A stretch of DNA of 64,000 nucleotides, from positions 78,029,501 to 78,093,500 of the forward strand of contig CM027384.1 of assembly GCA_015680905.1 (NCBI GenBank), given 5' to 3'. A program made the translations under genes and the position numbers. This DNA is from Coptis chinensis. Its lineage: Eukaryota; Streptophyta; Magnoliopsida; Ranunculales; Ranunculaceae. Numbering within the stretch: the stretch's first letter is position 1; each line of letters starts with the position of its first letter. Positions 46,998 through 61,527 of the stretch are shown piece by piece. The notes under the pieces are model-generated. The model was not told where the DNA came from and did not search any database. It saw nothing but the letters and a program-made list of their open reading frames with translations.

Positions 46998-49080
46998 GTC
47001 TGGTTGCTACTTTACGAAATCAGGACAGGTGAACAAAGTTGAAGAGCCTTCCACAATGGTGGTGGGGGCAAACTCCTATCGCAGTCAACAGAACTTGATT
47101 GTTCATCGTCGATCTCATGGAGTTGATTTTCTCCGTGTCCAACAAGGAGTTGCTTCTACAATATCATTATTTAATGGTATGCACAGTTTCACATTTTTGT
47201 TACTGGGAGATTGGATCAGAACACTTGCAGGAGATTGGATCACTAGTGAAGACATTTTCTGGTTCAGTCCTATGATCACACCCATGATACAAGTGGCGTG
47301 CTCTTTGACGAGTTGGTGTGGAGGTGATATGTATTGTTATAGAATTTGAGGATAAAGGAATGAGGGAAACAAATGGTACGCTAATTCTTTTCCCATTCAT
47401 CCTTTTTGACCGAGGATAGCTACAGGCGGCAGAATGTTAAATCTACTATACAAATGCGTACCATAGGAACTGCTAGTAGAAGTTTGAGAGCCAAGTGGTA
47501 TAGTTGACAAACTCATTCGGTTGTTGTTTACTACGCAAGTTACAAAAGGAAGATTAACTGTTTGTTCTGAATCGTTATGTCTGTGCACCACATTGTAATT
47601 TGATATCTGCTCCATGTACACCTGTAATTATTGTTGCTAACTACACTGGATGTATTAGTGGTAGCCTGCATAATAAGCTGTGTCTTTGCATGGTGTTGGG
47701 TTCGGCTAAAATTGTTGCATGGAAGAGATTGCTATATCTTTGAAATTCACTTAGATTAGTTCCATATATTTCAGATATTTGTTGCTCCTTGTCCTTAGAG
47801 AGTTAGAGCTATTCAAAGAGGAGCTGATGGCCAATGAATTCATATGTTAGACAGGTGATACCTTTCTCCCCCGTGGTCCAATAGTTTTGAGTGATTGGTG
47901 GCCGGCTTGGGAGAGTTGAGAGGAGTGTTCTAATTGGTCGTCATTCATTATGTTTTGTTGATGGAAAATTTAATTCTAAGAAGTGTTGTTGCATGGACTA
48001 ATTAAAATTAGTTAACTAGAACAAATATCATATTTGGATAATGATTAGGAAAGATTATTCAATTTTCACTTTAAAGAGGCATACTATAAAAATAGCCCAG
48101 TTTATGAAAATTCTTATCTTGATGGAAATCAAGAAAATTCGAAGTTAAATAAATAAAGATATAGAAAACCTATTTTGGTTTAAAAAACCTCTTGTTACTC
48201 TTCTTTTCGACTATAAACGATGAAATCGCCCATTGAGATATATAAAAAATGATCGATTTGAAAACGCTGTAAGAAATGAAATGTCACAATTTTTTTTTAA
48301 TACATACTGAAGTGATGGAAAACAAAGAATATCAAATAAATGACTATCGGAATCGGGGTTTTGGGCATAAAAATTTCACTTACCTCACAAAAGCGGGCCT
48401 AACCCTTGGGGATGCGGTAATACATTTAAGAAATTATTCCACCGAACGTACTCCCCCTAGATGAGGGAATAGCGACGTGAAATAAATAAAGAAAGGGAAA
48501 ATAAATAAAGAAGAAGAAAATCTCGGGTTTATTCAATATCCCTAAAGATACAATAAGCAAGCTTTACCCCTTTATTTTAGTCAAGTCTCACAAAAAACCA
48601 TCCGATTGAGGACAATCCCATAATTTTATAGATTCTGTTAGTTCATCTATTTACTCGATTTTTTTCTACCCCTCTCACATTGCCTCTCGTATTGCATATC
48701 ATTTTTTTATTTTTTATTTCATTAATTTCGTGTGATCAACGCGAAGTTCATAAAATACCTCTGCCTTCTTTGAAATATCATTAGCTCTCGGTCTCCCGGT
48801 CGAAAAACAACGTCGATGAAGATGTGTAGGTGCACTATTGCGTGGTGGAGATTGTAATTTTCCATAAATTTCCCATTTATCACTCAACAACGGAAAGATT
48901 CTTGCTTGATCTTGTAAAAGTTTTACCATTTTAGGAGCCTTGCTGATAATAAAAAGAAGAATATGATGGTGGCCTAGTGGTCAAGGAATTTTCTATTTTC
49001 ATCTCTTAATACGGTAACAAAGTCCCTCTCAAGAAGATTTGATTCGTGGAGAAATTATGTTATTTAAATTGAGATATTAA
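46998..49080. other. 3' UTR of the bromodomain gene and intergenic DNA
   Basis: No gene supported; the open frames at 46951-47349 are read-through of the 3' UTR. A possible SINE is listed separately. Confidence 0.5.
48966..49077 (+). mobile_element. Possible tRNA-derived SINE head
   Basis: TGGTGGCCTAGTGGTCAAGG resembles the polymerase III A box seen in tRNAs and plant SINEs. GATTTGATTCGTGG about 70 bases on is a poor B-box match. No poly-A/T tail or target duplication found, since a MITE is inserted directly after. Weak call. Confidence 0.3.
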
Positions 49081-50046
49081 GAGCATCTTTAGGAGTGACA
49101 TCAAGTATCAACCTAACATCAAACACCAATTTTTAAGAATTTGGTGTTTTTTCAACTTTAGGAGAATGACATGTTGATGAAAACACCAAAAAATAACCAA
49201 AGCTAGCACCAAATCGGCCAATATTTTAGTCTTGGCTTTTTTATCAGATCAAATCTCTAAATGTTTTTTAACACCGCATGGGCTTGGGCTTCTAAATGGG
49301 GCTTCTATGGCGGCGGTTTTGCCAAAACCGCGTGAGAGATTGAAAAAAAAAAATAAAAAATAAAGTTGATGTGTGAGACATTGCGGCGGTTTTCTCAAAA
49401 CCGCGTGGGGCTAAAAGCTTTTAAGATGGGCTTCATTGGTAGCGTTTTGGGAAAACAGCGTGGCTATTTTATATATGGCGCGGTTTATCCAAAAACAGCG
49501 TCATTTTGATGAATTTGATGAATTTGAAGTTGTTTGGTGTTTTTTCAAAATTTTAAGTGTTTTTTAGGTCCTAAAGCTACCTAAAAACAAAAAAAACAAC
49601 AAAAAAAACCAAACCAAAAAAACACCAAGCAATTTTAGGAGCAACATCAAATTTTCTACATCAAACTACGCAGTTTTGGATAAACCGCGCCATATAGTCT
49701 ATGCGGTTTTCCCAAAATCGCGCCTTAGAAGCCCATTTGACTGGCCCAAGCTCATGCGGTTTTGAGAAAACTGCGCCATCTATGGCACATATTTTATTTT
49801 ATTTATTTATTTATTTTTTCTTTCCTAATCTCTGGCGCAGTGCCATATAAGCCCAATTAGAAGCCCAAGTCCACGCGGTTTTGCCATGTGAGTGATTTGA
49901 TACAACACCAAACCTGGAACCAAATATTAGTCGATTTGGTTTCAGATTTGGTGTTTTTTCTGGAACCAAATATTAACTGATTTGGTGTTTGGTTTGGTGT
50001 TTTTTTAGTGTTTGATGCTAAGTTGATATCACTCTTAAAGATGGTC
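49081..50046. mobile_element. Large MITE (966 bp), PIF/Harbinger-like, with repeated GCGGTTTT palindromes
   Basis: Terminal repeats GAGCATCTTTAGGAGTGACA and (reverse strand) GACCATCTTTAAGAGTGATA; TAA duplication at 49078-49080 and 50047-50049. Inside, the left half carries several GCGGTTTTN(2-8)AAAACCGCG-type small palindromes (about 49310-49500) and the right half carries the reverse set (about 49665-49885), so the element can fold on itself. Flanking GGTGTTTTTT/AAACACCAAA arms match nested MITE 2. Non-coding. Confidence 0.8.
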
Positions 50047-50049
50047 TAA

Positions 50050-51678
50050 ATGGTTTTGATGTTTTAATGTAATGCTATTTCGTTTCTTTTACACAAGGTA
50101 CGGGATAGTGGACGATTTATACAGTACCTCTATTTGGTCAAGCAAACGGACACCGATAGAAGACAAACTAAACTCCAGGTTGATCTTCAGATTAAGTTTT
50201 ATTGTACCCAATGTCGCTCAACACTTTTTTATCAGTTGCAGTTGAATTACAACAGTAAATTTTAACTGGTGCACGCATCATCTCCTCAAAGTTCAAATGT
50301 TCACTTAGAATGTGCTCCCGCATAATTTCATCAATTCAAGGAATAATGCAAGAATAAGTAAAAGCACTTAGGGAATACTAGACTCTTACAAGCTATGTTG
50401 TAAGGACGCGGATGCAGACACAGCAAAGTATGCGGAAATTAATTAACATTTATAATTTTATTTTATATAAATTAAACATTAAAAACTAAATTAAATATAT
50501 CAACATTTATAAATTTAAAACTATTAAAATAAATAGCCACAAAATTAAGTTTAATATTTCCTAATCAAATTTTAAAAACATGTCATAAATTTTAACAAAA
50601 CAAAAAAAATAAAAAAATTGAGTTTTTTAATATTATTTTAATTTATTTTTTATTTTTTTAAATTAAAATCCGCGTCCTGACCATATTAACTGTGTCCTGA
50701 ATGTATTTTTACCTGCATCCGATTTAGTTGACTGCATTTTGACCATATTGACCGCGTAGGATGCAGACACAATAGGTGCGTCCGTACTAGTACTATAGAG
50801 GTTACAACTTACAAGGATTGAGTTCTCAAGTTTTCGATTATTTGAAGAATATTGTTACCACTGTAGGGGGCAATGGAGCATTAGTACTGATCGAGCACCT
50901 TCACTGGGCATCTTTCCATACAATCATAGCTCTTCCTTTGTAAGTGGCATTATCAGTACTATCGAGCATATTCACTGAGCATCTTCTCGTACAAACCTAC
51001 CTGTAAGTGTTGATTATTTTTAGTGTATAAAATTAAAGCTACGAACCAGATTTATACACATGCACACACCTCTCAAAATATATAACCCTAGTCTCAAGTT
51101 AACAACTCTCAAGCAGCTGGGCTTTGAAAATTAACAGATTACAAATCATTAACTATATCTGTATTTGTACTGTGTAATAGTTGCAAACCATACAATTTTA
51201 TTTTTTTTTTTTTTTTGCACAAATGTGTGCGTGAATATGGTAGACTACATTTATCTTATCAAAAAACATATTGTAGACTACTACATAGTTGAATTGGTGA
51301 GTTGGTGAGTTGGTGAGCCAAAAGAAATGACTGACAACCCAGAGACACCAAATGATAGACAGATAATCATCTGTGTCGTGTAAAAAAAGACTAGTTGGAT
51401 AAAAGGTGGTAAAATCAAAGGTAAAGGAAGAAAACGCGTAGAGAAAATGAGACACCACGTAGCATGCATTGGAGAATTACTCGGACCGAACTTGTAGCTT
51501 TCACCTCTAAATCATAGCTTTCCTCAAGAAACTCTTCTCTGGGTCCCACTCCTCTCACCCCACATGAGCCCCAAAAAAAAAAAAAAATCCTCCTAAAACT
51601 CTCTCAAAATCTTTTTCTCAAATTTAATCCTCTTGGGTTTTCTTTCATGATTATCAAAATGATGAAATAATTTATTTA

Positions 51679-51690
<12 letters not shown>
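50050..51690. other. Intergenic DNA before the MYB gene
   Basis: No gene supported. ATCCGCGTCC occurs near 50670 and its reverse complement near 50404, bracketing a very AT-rich core; this may be a decayed element. An imperfect duplication (ATCGAGCACCTTCACTGGGC and ATCGAGCATATTCACTGAGC) lies at about 50890 and 50962. Confidence 0.4.
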
Positions 51691-51710
<20 letters not shown>

Positions 51711-51798
51711 AATCACAGTGGTCACCTTTCCTTGTGCAGAGAGAAGAGAGAATATATATATATATATATAACAAAAAAAATCTCTCTCTCTCTCTCAC
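51691..51798. repeat. (TA)n and (CT)n microsatellites in the MYB leader/promoter
   Basis: (TA)10 at 51691-51710, (TA)9-10 at 51752-51770 and (TC)n at about 51781-51798, within 300 bases of the MYB start codon. Confidence 0.9.
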
Positions 51799-51975
51799 TT
51801 TTTCACAGAAGTCCATAGTACAAATTCACACACAAAGATCTTTGAAAAAGCAACAGAAGAGGGGCAGAACAAGTACAAGTACATTTTTCATTTATTTCTG
51901 TGTACAAGGCAAAAAACCTGTTGTGTATACAGTGGGAAGAAAAGAAAGAAAAACAAAAAGAGGAAGGGAATTTAA

Positions 51976-54390
51976 ATGATGCCCAATACTGTAAGTGATG
52001 ATGGGTCATCAGGAAGTGGTTCAAATAATAGTAATAATAATGGAGGTGGTGGAGGAAATGGTGGAGGAGGAGGATCAATAACATTGAAAAAAGGACCATG
52101 GACAGCAGCAGAAGATGCAATATTAATTGAATATGTGAAAAAACATGGTGAAGGTAATTGGAATGCTGTGCAAAAGAATTCAGGTTTATCTCGTTGTGGG
52201 AAAAGTTGTCGGCTTCGTTGGGCTAATCATTTAAGGCCTAATTTAAAGAAAGGTTCATTTTCTCCTGAAGAAGAACGTCTCATTCTTGAACTTCATGCTA
52301 AGCTTGGTAATAAATGGGCTCGTATGGCTGCTCAGGTTTGGCCATTTCTCATATCTTCTTTGTTTATTTCTTTTTATTTCCATTTTTGATTGCATACCCT
52401 TTTCAAATGCCCATCTTTGTGTGTGTATTTTTTCTCCTCTGATTTTGTGGTCCTTGATCTCTTGTTTTTTTGTTAGTACCCCTTCTTTGTTCCTCAACCT
52501 GTGTTTCATTTTTAGCTTAGAACTCAATTGATTTTAATTTATGAGTATATATGCATAATTTCACTTTTTTTTTAGCTGTTCTGCATATCTAGGATTTGGT
52601 TCATTATTAGTTTCTTTGTAATTCGTCTTTGCAGTTACCAGGGCGAACTGATAATGAGATAAAAAACTATTGGAACACTAGAGTGAAGCGAAGGCAGCGA
52701 GCTGGTTTACCACTCTATCCACAAGACATTCAGAAGCAAACATCGTCGTTCCAGCTCCACCCGAACAACCACCACCATCAAACTCGTCCCTCGTCAATGG
52801 CAATGTCTTCGCAACAGCAAAAACCCAATTTCATGACTCCTCTATCGTTATTTGATTCGATGAATTATCCTACGGCGCAGCCCCTACTAAGCCAACGCAA
52901 CAATTCCCCTTATCTCCCCTCCCCGCTTCAGGGGTTGAAGCGATTTCGGGGCAGCAATGTTGGATTTTCTCATCAATTTCCCCCTCCTCCACGAACTCCC
53001 ACTGTGCCTTCATCGTCGTCACTGTTTAATTATAATTTCTCCTCTCAGTTGTCGTCAACTCCAAATCTTCAGTACGAGATGAACACTTACAACTACAATC
53101 CCCCGTCAATGCTGCACAACTATTTCGAACCTAGTAATTTGATTACTCCTGGTTCAACATTCTCCGTGAAGACGGAGCTCCCTTCAAGCCAAATATCCCA
53201 GCCAGCAGCTAACACTCTTGCTTCGGCCATTACTAATGACCAAAAGATATCTCCATCTTTTGCAAGAAGCAACAGCGGGTTACTGGATGCGTTGTTGCAG
53301 GAAGCGGAAGCTATGGGAGGAAGGGAACAAGCAAAGCAAGAAGGATTAACACAAACTAAAGATGAGAAAAGTGGTGCATTAGAAGACTTCCTCGCCAATG
53401 GCCCACCTTCCGGTTCAGTTTTCAGTGAGAATGCCGCCACACCACCATTAGGATCTGGAAGTCAGTGGGACGAGGCAAGCTCTGCCCAGTCGTCGGCAGG
53501 TGAGTCTTTCTGTACTTCACAATTTACTTTTCAGGCATATGTTAGGTACTCAGGACTCTATGTTTGAATTCTTCTTGATGGTGGCTAAAATTTTTATATA
53601 CATGTGAAAATAATTGCAAAAATGATTTAGTCCAGTGAGCACCTATACTAGATGTTATTCATTCTTTTTGTTCCTTTCATTTTGTGTATGTGCGCATGCT
53701 TCAGTTCTGAACTTCTGATATTGTACATGTACCAGTTTCTGCTCAGAGAAATTGTTAGTTGTGTTCTGTTTATTACTGTTCCAAATCTCATCAATGTACA
53801 TCTTTCCATACTTGTTATCAATTCTCTTTCTGCTTTATTTGCTAGTTGGTTAAAACCCAAGATTTCTCTGGTTTGAAGCTTTAGCTAGAAATAAATAGCT
53901 ATAGTACAATTGGTTGGGAATGCTCTTTCCCTGCTTTTAAGCATGAGTACAGTTTGTATCCACGTTCTCTTAGTACAGGTTGATTACAAAAGGAAAAGAT
54001 GTTCATATTGGGGACTATTTTTGTGAACTCGACATCAATTTTTCTCATCAAACACCATATTCTGAAACTTGTTTGGATCACATTCAGTCAAATGGGCTAA
54101 TTCATTTGGATTTAGGTGTGGAGATCAAGAAAGAATCAACAGTTGAGATCAACAATTCCCTGGAAGATGACGACTTGTCCAGCTTGCTTAATATTCTCCC
54201 GTCTAGCATGATGGTCTCCGACTTATACAATGAGGGTGCTGAGACTTCAAACGGGCAATCCTCTGTGACAGATGACGGCATTGGTCTCGATAGGCAACAT
54301 GTACCAACTACGACAACCTCTGGCACCACAACCGCCATGGACCAGGACTGGACTATAGGAGCTTGGAACAATTTGCCTGAAATGTGTTGA
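51976..54390 (+). CDS. R2R3-MYB transcription factor, GAMYB / MYB101-like
   Basis: GAMYB-type factors (Arabidopsis MYB33/65/97/101/120) act in gibberellin/ABA responses, anther and pollen development. Exon 1 is 51976-52335 and exon 2 is 52635-53499. Exon 3 ends at 54390; its start is best set at 53993 or 53999, both in frame (540 or 538 aa), because the more obvious acceptor at 53978 gives an immediate stop. A Gly/Asn-rich N-terminus precedes R2 ([36 protein letters not shown]) and R3 ([40 protein letters not shown]). KNSGL and [10 protein letters not shown] favour MYB101 over MYB33. The middle is Pro/Gln/Ser-rich and includes the miR159 site. The C-terminus reads [14 protein letters not shown] and ends NNLPEMC. 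Confidence 0.92.
53173..53193 (+). promoter_or_regulatory. miR159 target site in the MYB coding sequence
   Basis: GGAGCTCCCTTCAAGCCAAA (53174-53193), encoding part of TELPSSQ, is the position and sequence conserved in GAMYB mRNAs. Compared with a perfect complement of the canonical miR159, it differs at the first base, has a G:U pair at the second, and one mismatch opposite miRNA base 6, as in the MYB101 group. Post-transcriptional repression by miR159 is expected. Confidence 0.87.
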
Positions 54391-57300
54391 GGATCATCGG
54401 AAAACATCTTGAGTTGATTTAAAAAGAGTAGAGATTGGTGGGATTTTCTTGTTAAATTACATTTAATGGGGGTCAGGGGTTTTGATTGAATGGATTTGTT
54501 TGTCTTTTTAGTTTTTAACTGATACTATATATACATATTGAAAAGTTAATATATTTATTAGTTTGCAACATTTAAACTAGCACACTAGAATTTAGAACAT
54601 ACTGCTGCATTGGCATTGATTGATTATTGAAGACAACTAGATGATTTCAAAGGAATCCGCTAAATTTGGTCAAATTTAGAACTTGCAAAAAAAAAAAAAA
54701 AAAAATGTTTACCAATTTTTACTTTCGATAGGTAGACTAAGTCTAAATATATCAATATCCAAGTTTAGAACTATGGTCATTTATGGACAAACATGAGAAA
54801 CCCAACTGCCATATCCTCAGTTTTTTTTCTCCGGAATCTCGCTTTGTATAATGGTTGAACTTCCAACTTTGCTATATTTAGAGTTGCCATATGCCTTTGG
54901 TGGGCCTTCTTCATTAGAAAAGCTTTACTTTTTTCTGTTGAACAAGAAATTTTCCCAAGCTGGCTTTACTTTATCCTTAAATGTCTCATTTATTTAGTGG
55001 GAAAAAGGGTTCACGCACCCCAGCTTTTCCCCAATCATCGCCCACCTTTATCTACATATATAATAATTTTTATGAGAATGGATTGGCTGATCTCGCGATC
55101 CTGAACTATATAATCTACGCTCTGCAACCCCCCACGTCTGTTTTAAAAAAACATGACAACAGACATGGCACGTTGTTCCAAAAAGACCATAAATAGTCCT
55201 TTAAACACACCCTAGTGTTGTTATAAAGGACCATAAATGGTCTTTGGATCCATCACTCGATTCTTTCCCATAAGTGCATTAATGTGCCAAAGAACATTGG
55301 AGTGTTTGAATTTGTTTTTTGGTAGCGCAAAAGGATTGGGTTCTTCAATCAATAATTGATGGATATAACACATTTGATGACGATGAAAGTGTTTGATGAT
55401 TTCACTGTAAGGTTATATATCATCATGAACATCTTGCTCTTAAAGTACTCACAGAGAACCTTAAAAGCTTTGGTGATCTCATCATCTATATTTCAATATC
55501 AGCGCACTGTCAAATCTTCATAACATGGAAGTCCTGTTACAAAAATTTATATGGGACAAAATCAACAAGTTGGAAACCATGTCAAGGATCCGAAATAGGC
55601 CGGCTCAACCCGGCTCTCTTTTCATTTAGACATTCTGTAGGCGGAATCAGTTAATTCCTCACTGATGTGGATTGACGATATAAGAACAAAAAAAATATAC
55701 AAAAAAAAAGATTAATTAAATAATAAGATTACAAAAAGTCATAGGCACTCATTCTTGACTATAGGCGTTCCAGTTCCTGGGTTCAATATTTTCAGTAAGT
55801 TGGGCATGTATGCAACTCATAAGTGGCGTCGCCTGCTAGCTAAAACTGTTAAAACTGTTCTCGTTCGTTTTTCTAGTTACAAATGGTCAAGTGACCCTAA
55901 AGGTAGAAAAAACAGTGCCGTTGTGCAGGGTCAGCTTATTACCAGCTACTGACCATAAGCACGATTAAAAGAGGCATTGCCAGAAAGTGCGAATCAGACC
56001 GAACATGTATGTAGTTGTCTAATCTCAGCTAGTCGAATATATTTCCTAAAGGTGCAGAATATTTTTCTAATGGAAAGATGGAGCTAGGTAAAATTTCATC
56101 AAAACTTCGAGGTTAGATTTCACAAGACAGACAATAGTATATAGCAACACTAAGTCTTAGCTATTATTCAATATATACTAAGTAAAATTTTAATCTAAAA
56201 GTGGCGTTCAATGATGGTTGAGATATGATAGACATGCATTCCCTACTCGTTCTAAGTTCCAAAATTTCTGACTTAATTTCTGCATAGCATTTTTGTGGAC
56301 GGTTGCTAGTACAGTGCAGGTTAAAAGTTGAGGAAACTGCGACACTTTTGATATGATTATATCAATTGGCATACACCGATGTAAATGTGCACGTACAATT
56401 GTTATGTGCAAAAAATTTGATACAAAACATTTTCTAGTTCAACACTCCAATTAAGCCATAATAATCAATTGTAAGATTGTAAGAGTGGACATTTGAAAGT
56501 GGGCTCCAAAGATTCTGAGGGGCATAGAGATTGCATGACCAAAGGAGGAAATAGGGTAATTGTCCATGCACATTACATGCTCCAAATTTGGGTCCGGGGG
56601 CATTCCCCACACTCCCACCTCATTTCAAGCCATTAAATGCTCCTCCCACAAGGTTTACTTCTTACTATAGAAATGTGTCTCACATCAACCTTGTGTCCCT
56701 TTCATTCATCATGTTGGTACCTCTACATCACAGCTTTAAAAGAGTTTATTTTCTAGAAGAGTCTCACTAGGAGGGAATCTTGTCCAATTTAGTTTCGCAA
56801 TCATTCTAATTGTAGTGAATTTCACTCGCATGCCACTTCCACTTTGTGTTTTCACATTGCAGAAAATCATCAGAGCAATAGCATAGGGGACAATGAAGAT
56901 TTGGAACCTTGCCAACTTGCTGAAAGTTGCTCGCCACATTTTTGGCATGGTTCTTTCAGCTTATAGCTTACATATTCCCCTACTTTCAGATCACCCTAAA
57001 GGTTGTATGTGTTTCACATGTGCTGGATATGCATCAACGTGGAGAAGTAAATATCTACTTTCCAAGGGAATTCATTTTCTTGTTTTTTAATGGTGGAAAA
57101 TGAAAGTAACATCATTTATTTAAGTAAGACAAAATCAAATTGCAAGACCCAAACACAGCTGAAGTATTTTCGAGTACATTCCTTTTGTTAGGTGGGCAAA
57201 TTAGCTTAACGAGGTCTCAATCTCAATCTAACAATGTTACACTGGCAAATTCGTAGGATTACTAGGGTGTTACACGGGCATTGGATAGCATTATTATTAT

Positions 57301-58099
57301 ATAGATAGATAGATTAACTCTTGGCTTATTGGGCCTTCCGCGACTATTCTAAGTTACTTGCAATGGAGCGGGCCATGAGTGTAAGCATTTGTTAATTTGA
57401 GGGTTTCAGAGTTTGAGGTTTAGGCCCAAAACCAATTGACTCAAACAACATTAAGTGAATTGTGAATTTGAATGATTTGAATCACGTGTGAATTTGTCTA
57501 AATCCATAATTTACCTCCTACACTGTCTGATTTTTATTTTAGTTATGTTGGTATTCCACCTAATACTAAAATTATTTCTAAAAAAGAGTTATTATTAAAT
57601 TTTGTCTTTTTCCTATTTACACTTGAAATTCAGAAATAATTTTAGTATTAGATAAAATACCAACAAACCTGAGATAGAAGTTAGACGGCTTGGAGACATA
57701 ATACTTACAAAAGTAGAAGGTTTATTATAAATTGGTGACAAATATGGGGGTTGATACAAATTAACCTTTGAATCATATAAAGGGGTGTAAACTGTAAAGA
57801 ATAACAATTACAGATTCCGTCTAATTATGAAGAAAGGACTTGGAGAAATTTTAGGTGAAGGACGGACATGGGTCAGAAACAAATAACCAAAGAAAGTCTC
57901 ATTAATATTTGCTTCTAGCAGTTCCATGAAGGGTTGAACTTTTTAGGTGAAGTTATGCAAATTAAACCACGAAATGATTTGGAATTCTTAAAAAATTATG
58001 GAATAAGTAACGATATGAATATATCAAGATCTTCCATCAACTTATTATCCAGTCCAACTCCAACCTCAACAATGAGCTCAGGGGATCCACAATGCATGC
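54391..58099. other. Intergenic DNA between MYB and alkenal reductase genes
   Basis: AT-rich with a poly-A run at about 54687-54705. Frames at 55755-55952 and 56893-57090 (65 codons each) have no recognisable family. A palindrome is listed separately. (TAGA)n near 57301-57313. Confidence 0.5.
55182..55245. repeat. Inverted repeat (hairpin), 22-bp arms
   Basis: AAAGACCATAAATAGTCCTTTA (55182-55203; given here as positions, key core GACCAT...GTCC) pairs with 55224-55245 at 19 of 22 positions across a 20-base loop. Possibly the core of a small MITE; no outer ends identified. Confidence 0.7.

Positions 58100-61527
<3,428 letters not shown>

Noticed and set aside
46951-47349. 132-codon frame after the bromodomain gene
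   Set aside because: It starts inside the last exon in another frame and runs through the 3' UTR; the conserved C-terminus ends at 46997.
56893-57090. 65-codon frame as a small gene
   Set aside because: No family recognised, no supporting splice or leader signals; length is within chance for AT-rich DNA with mixed composition.
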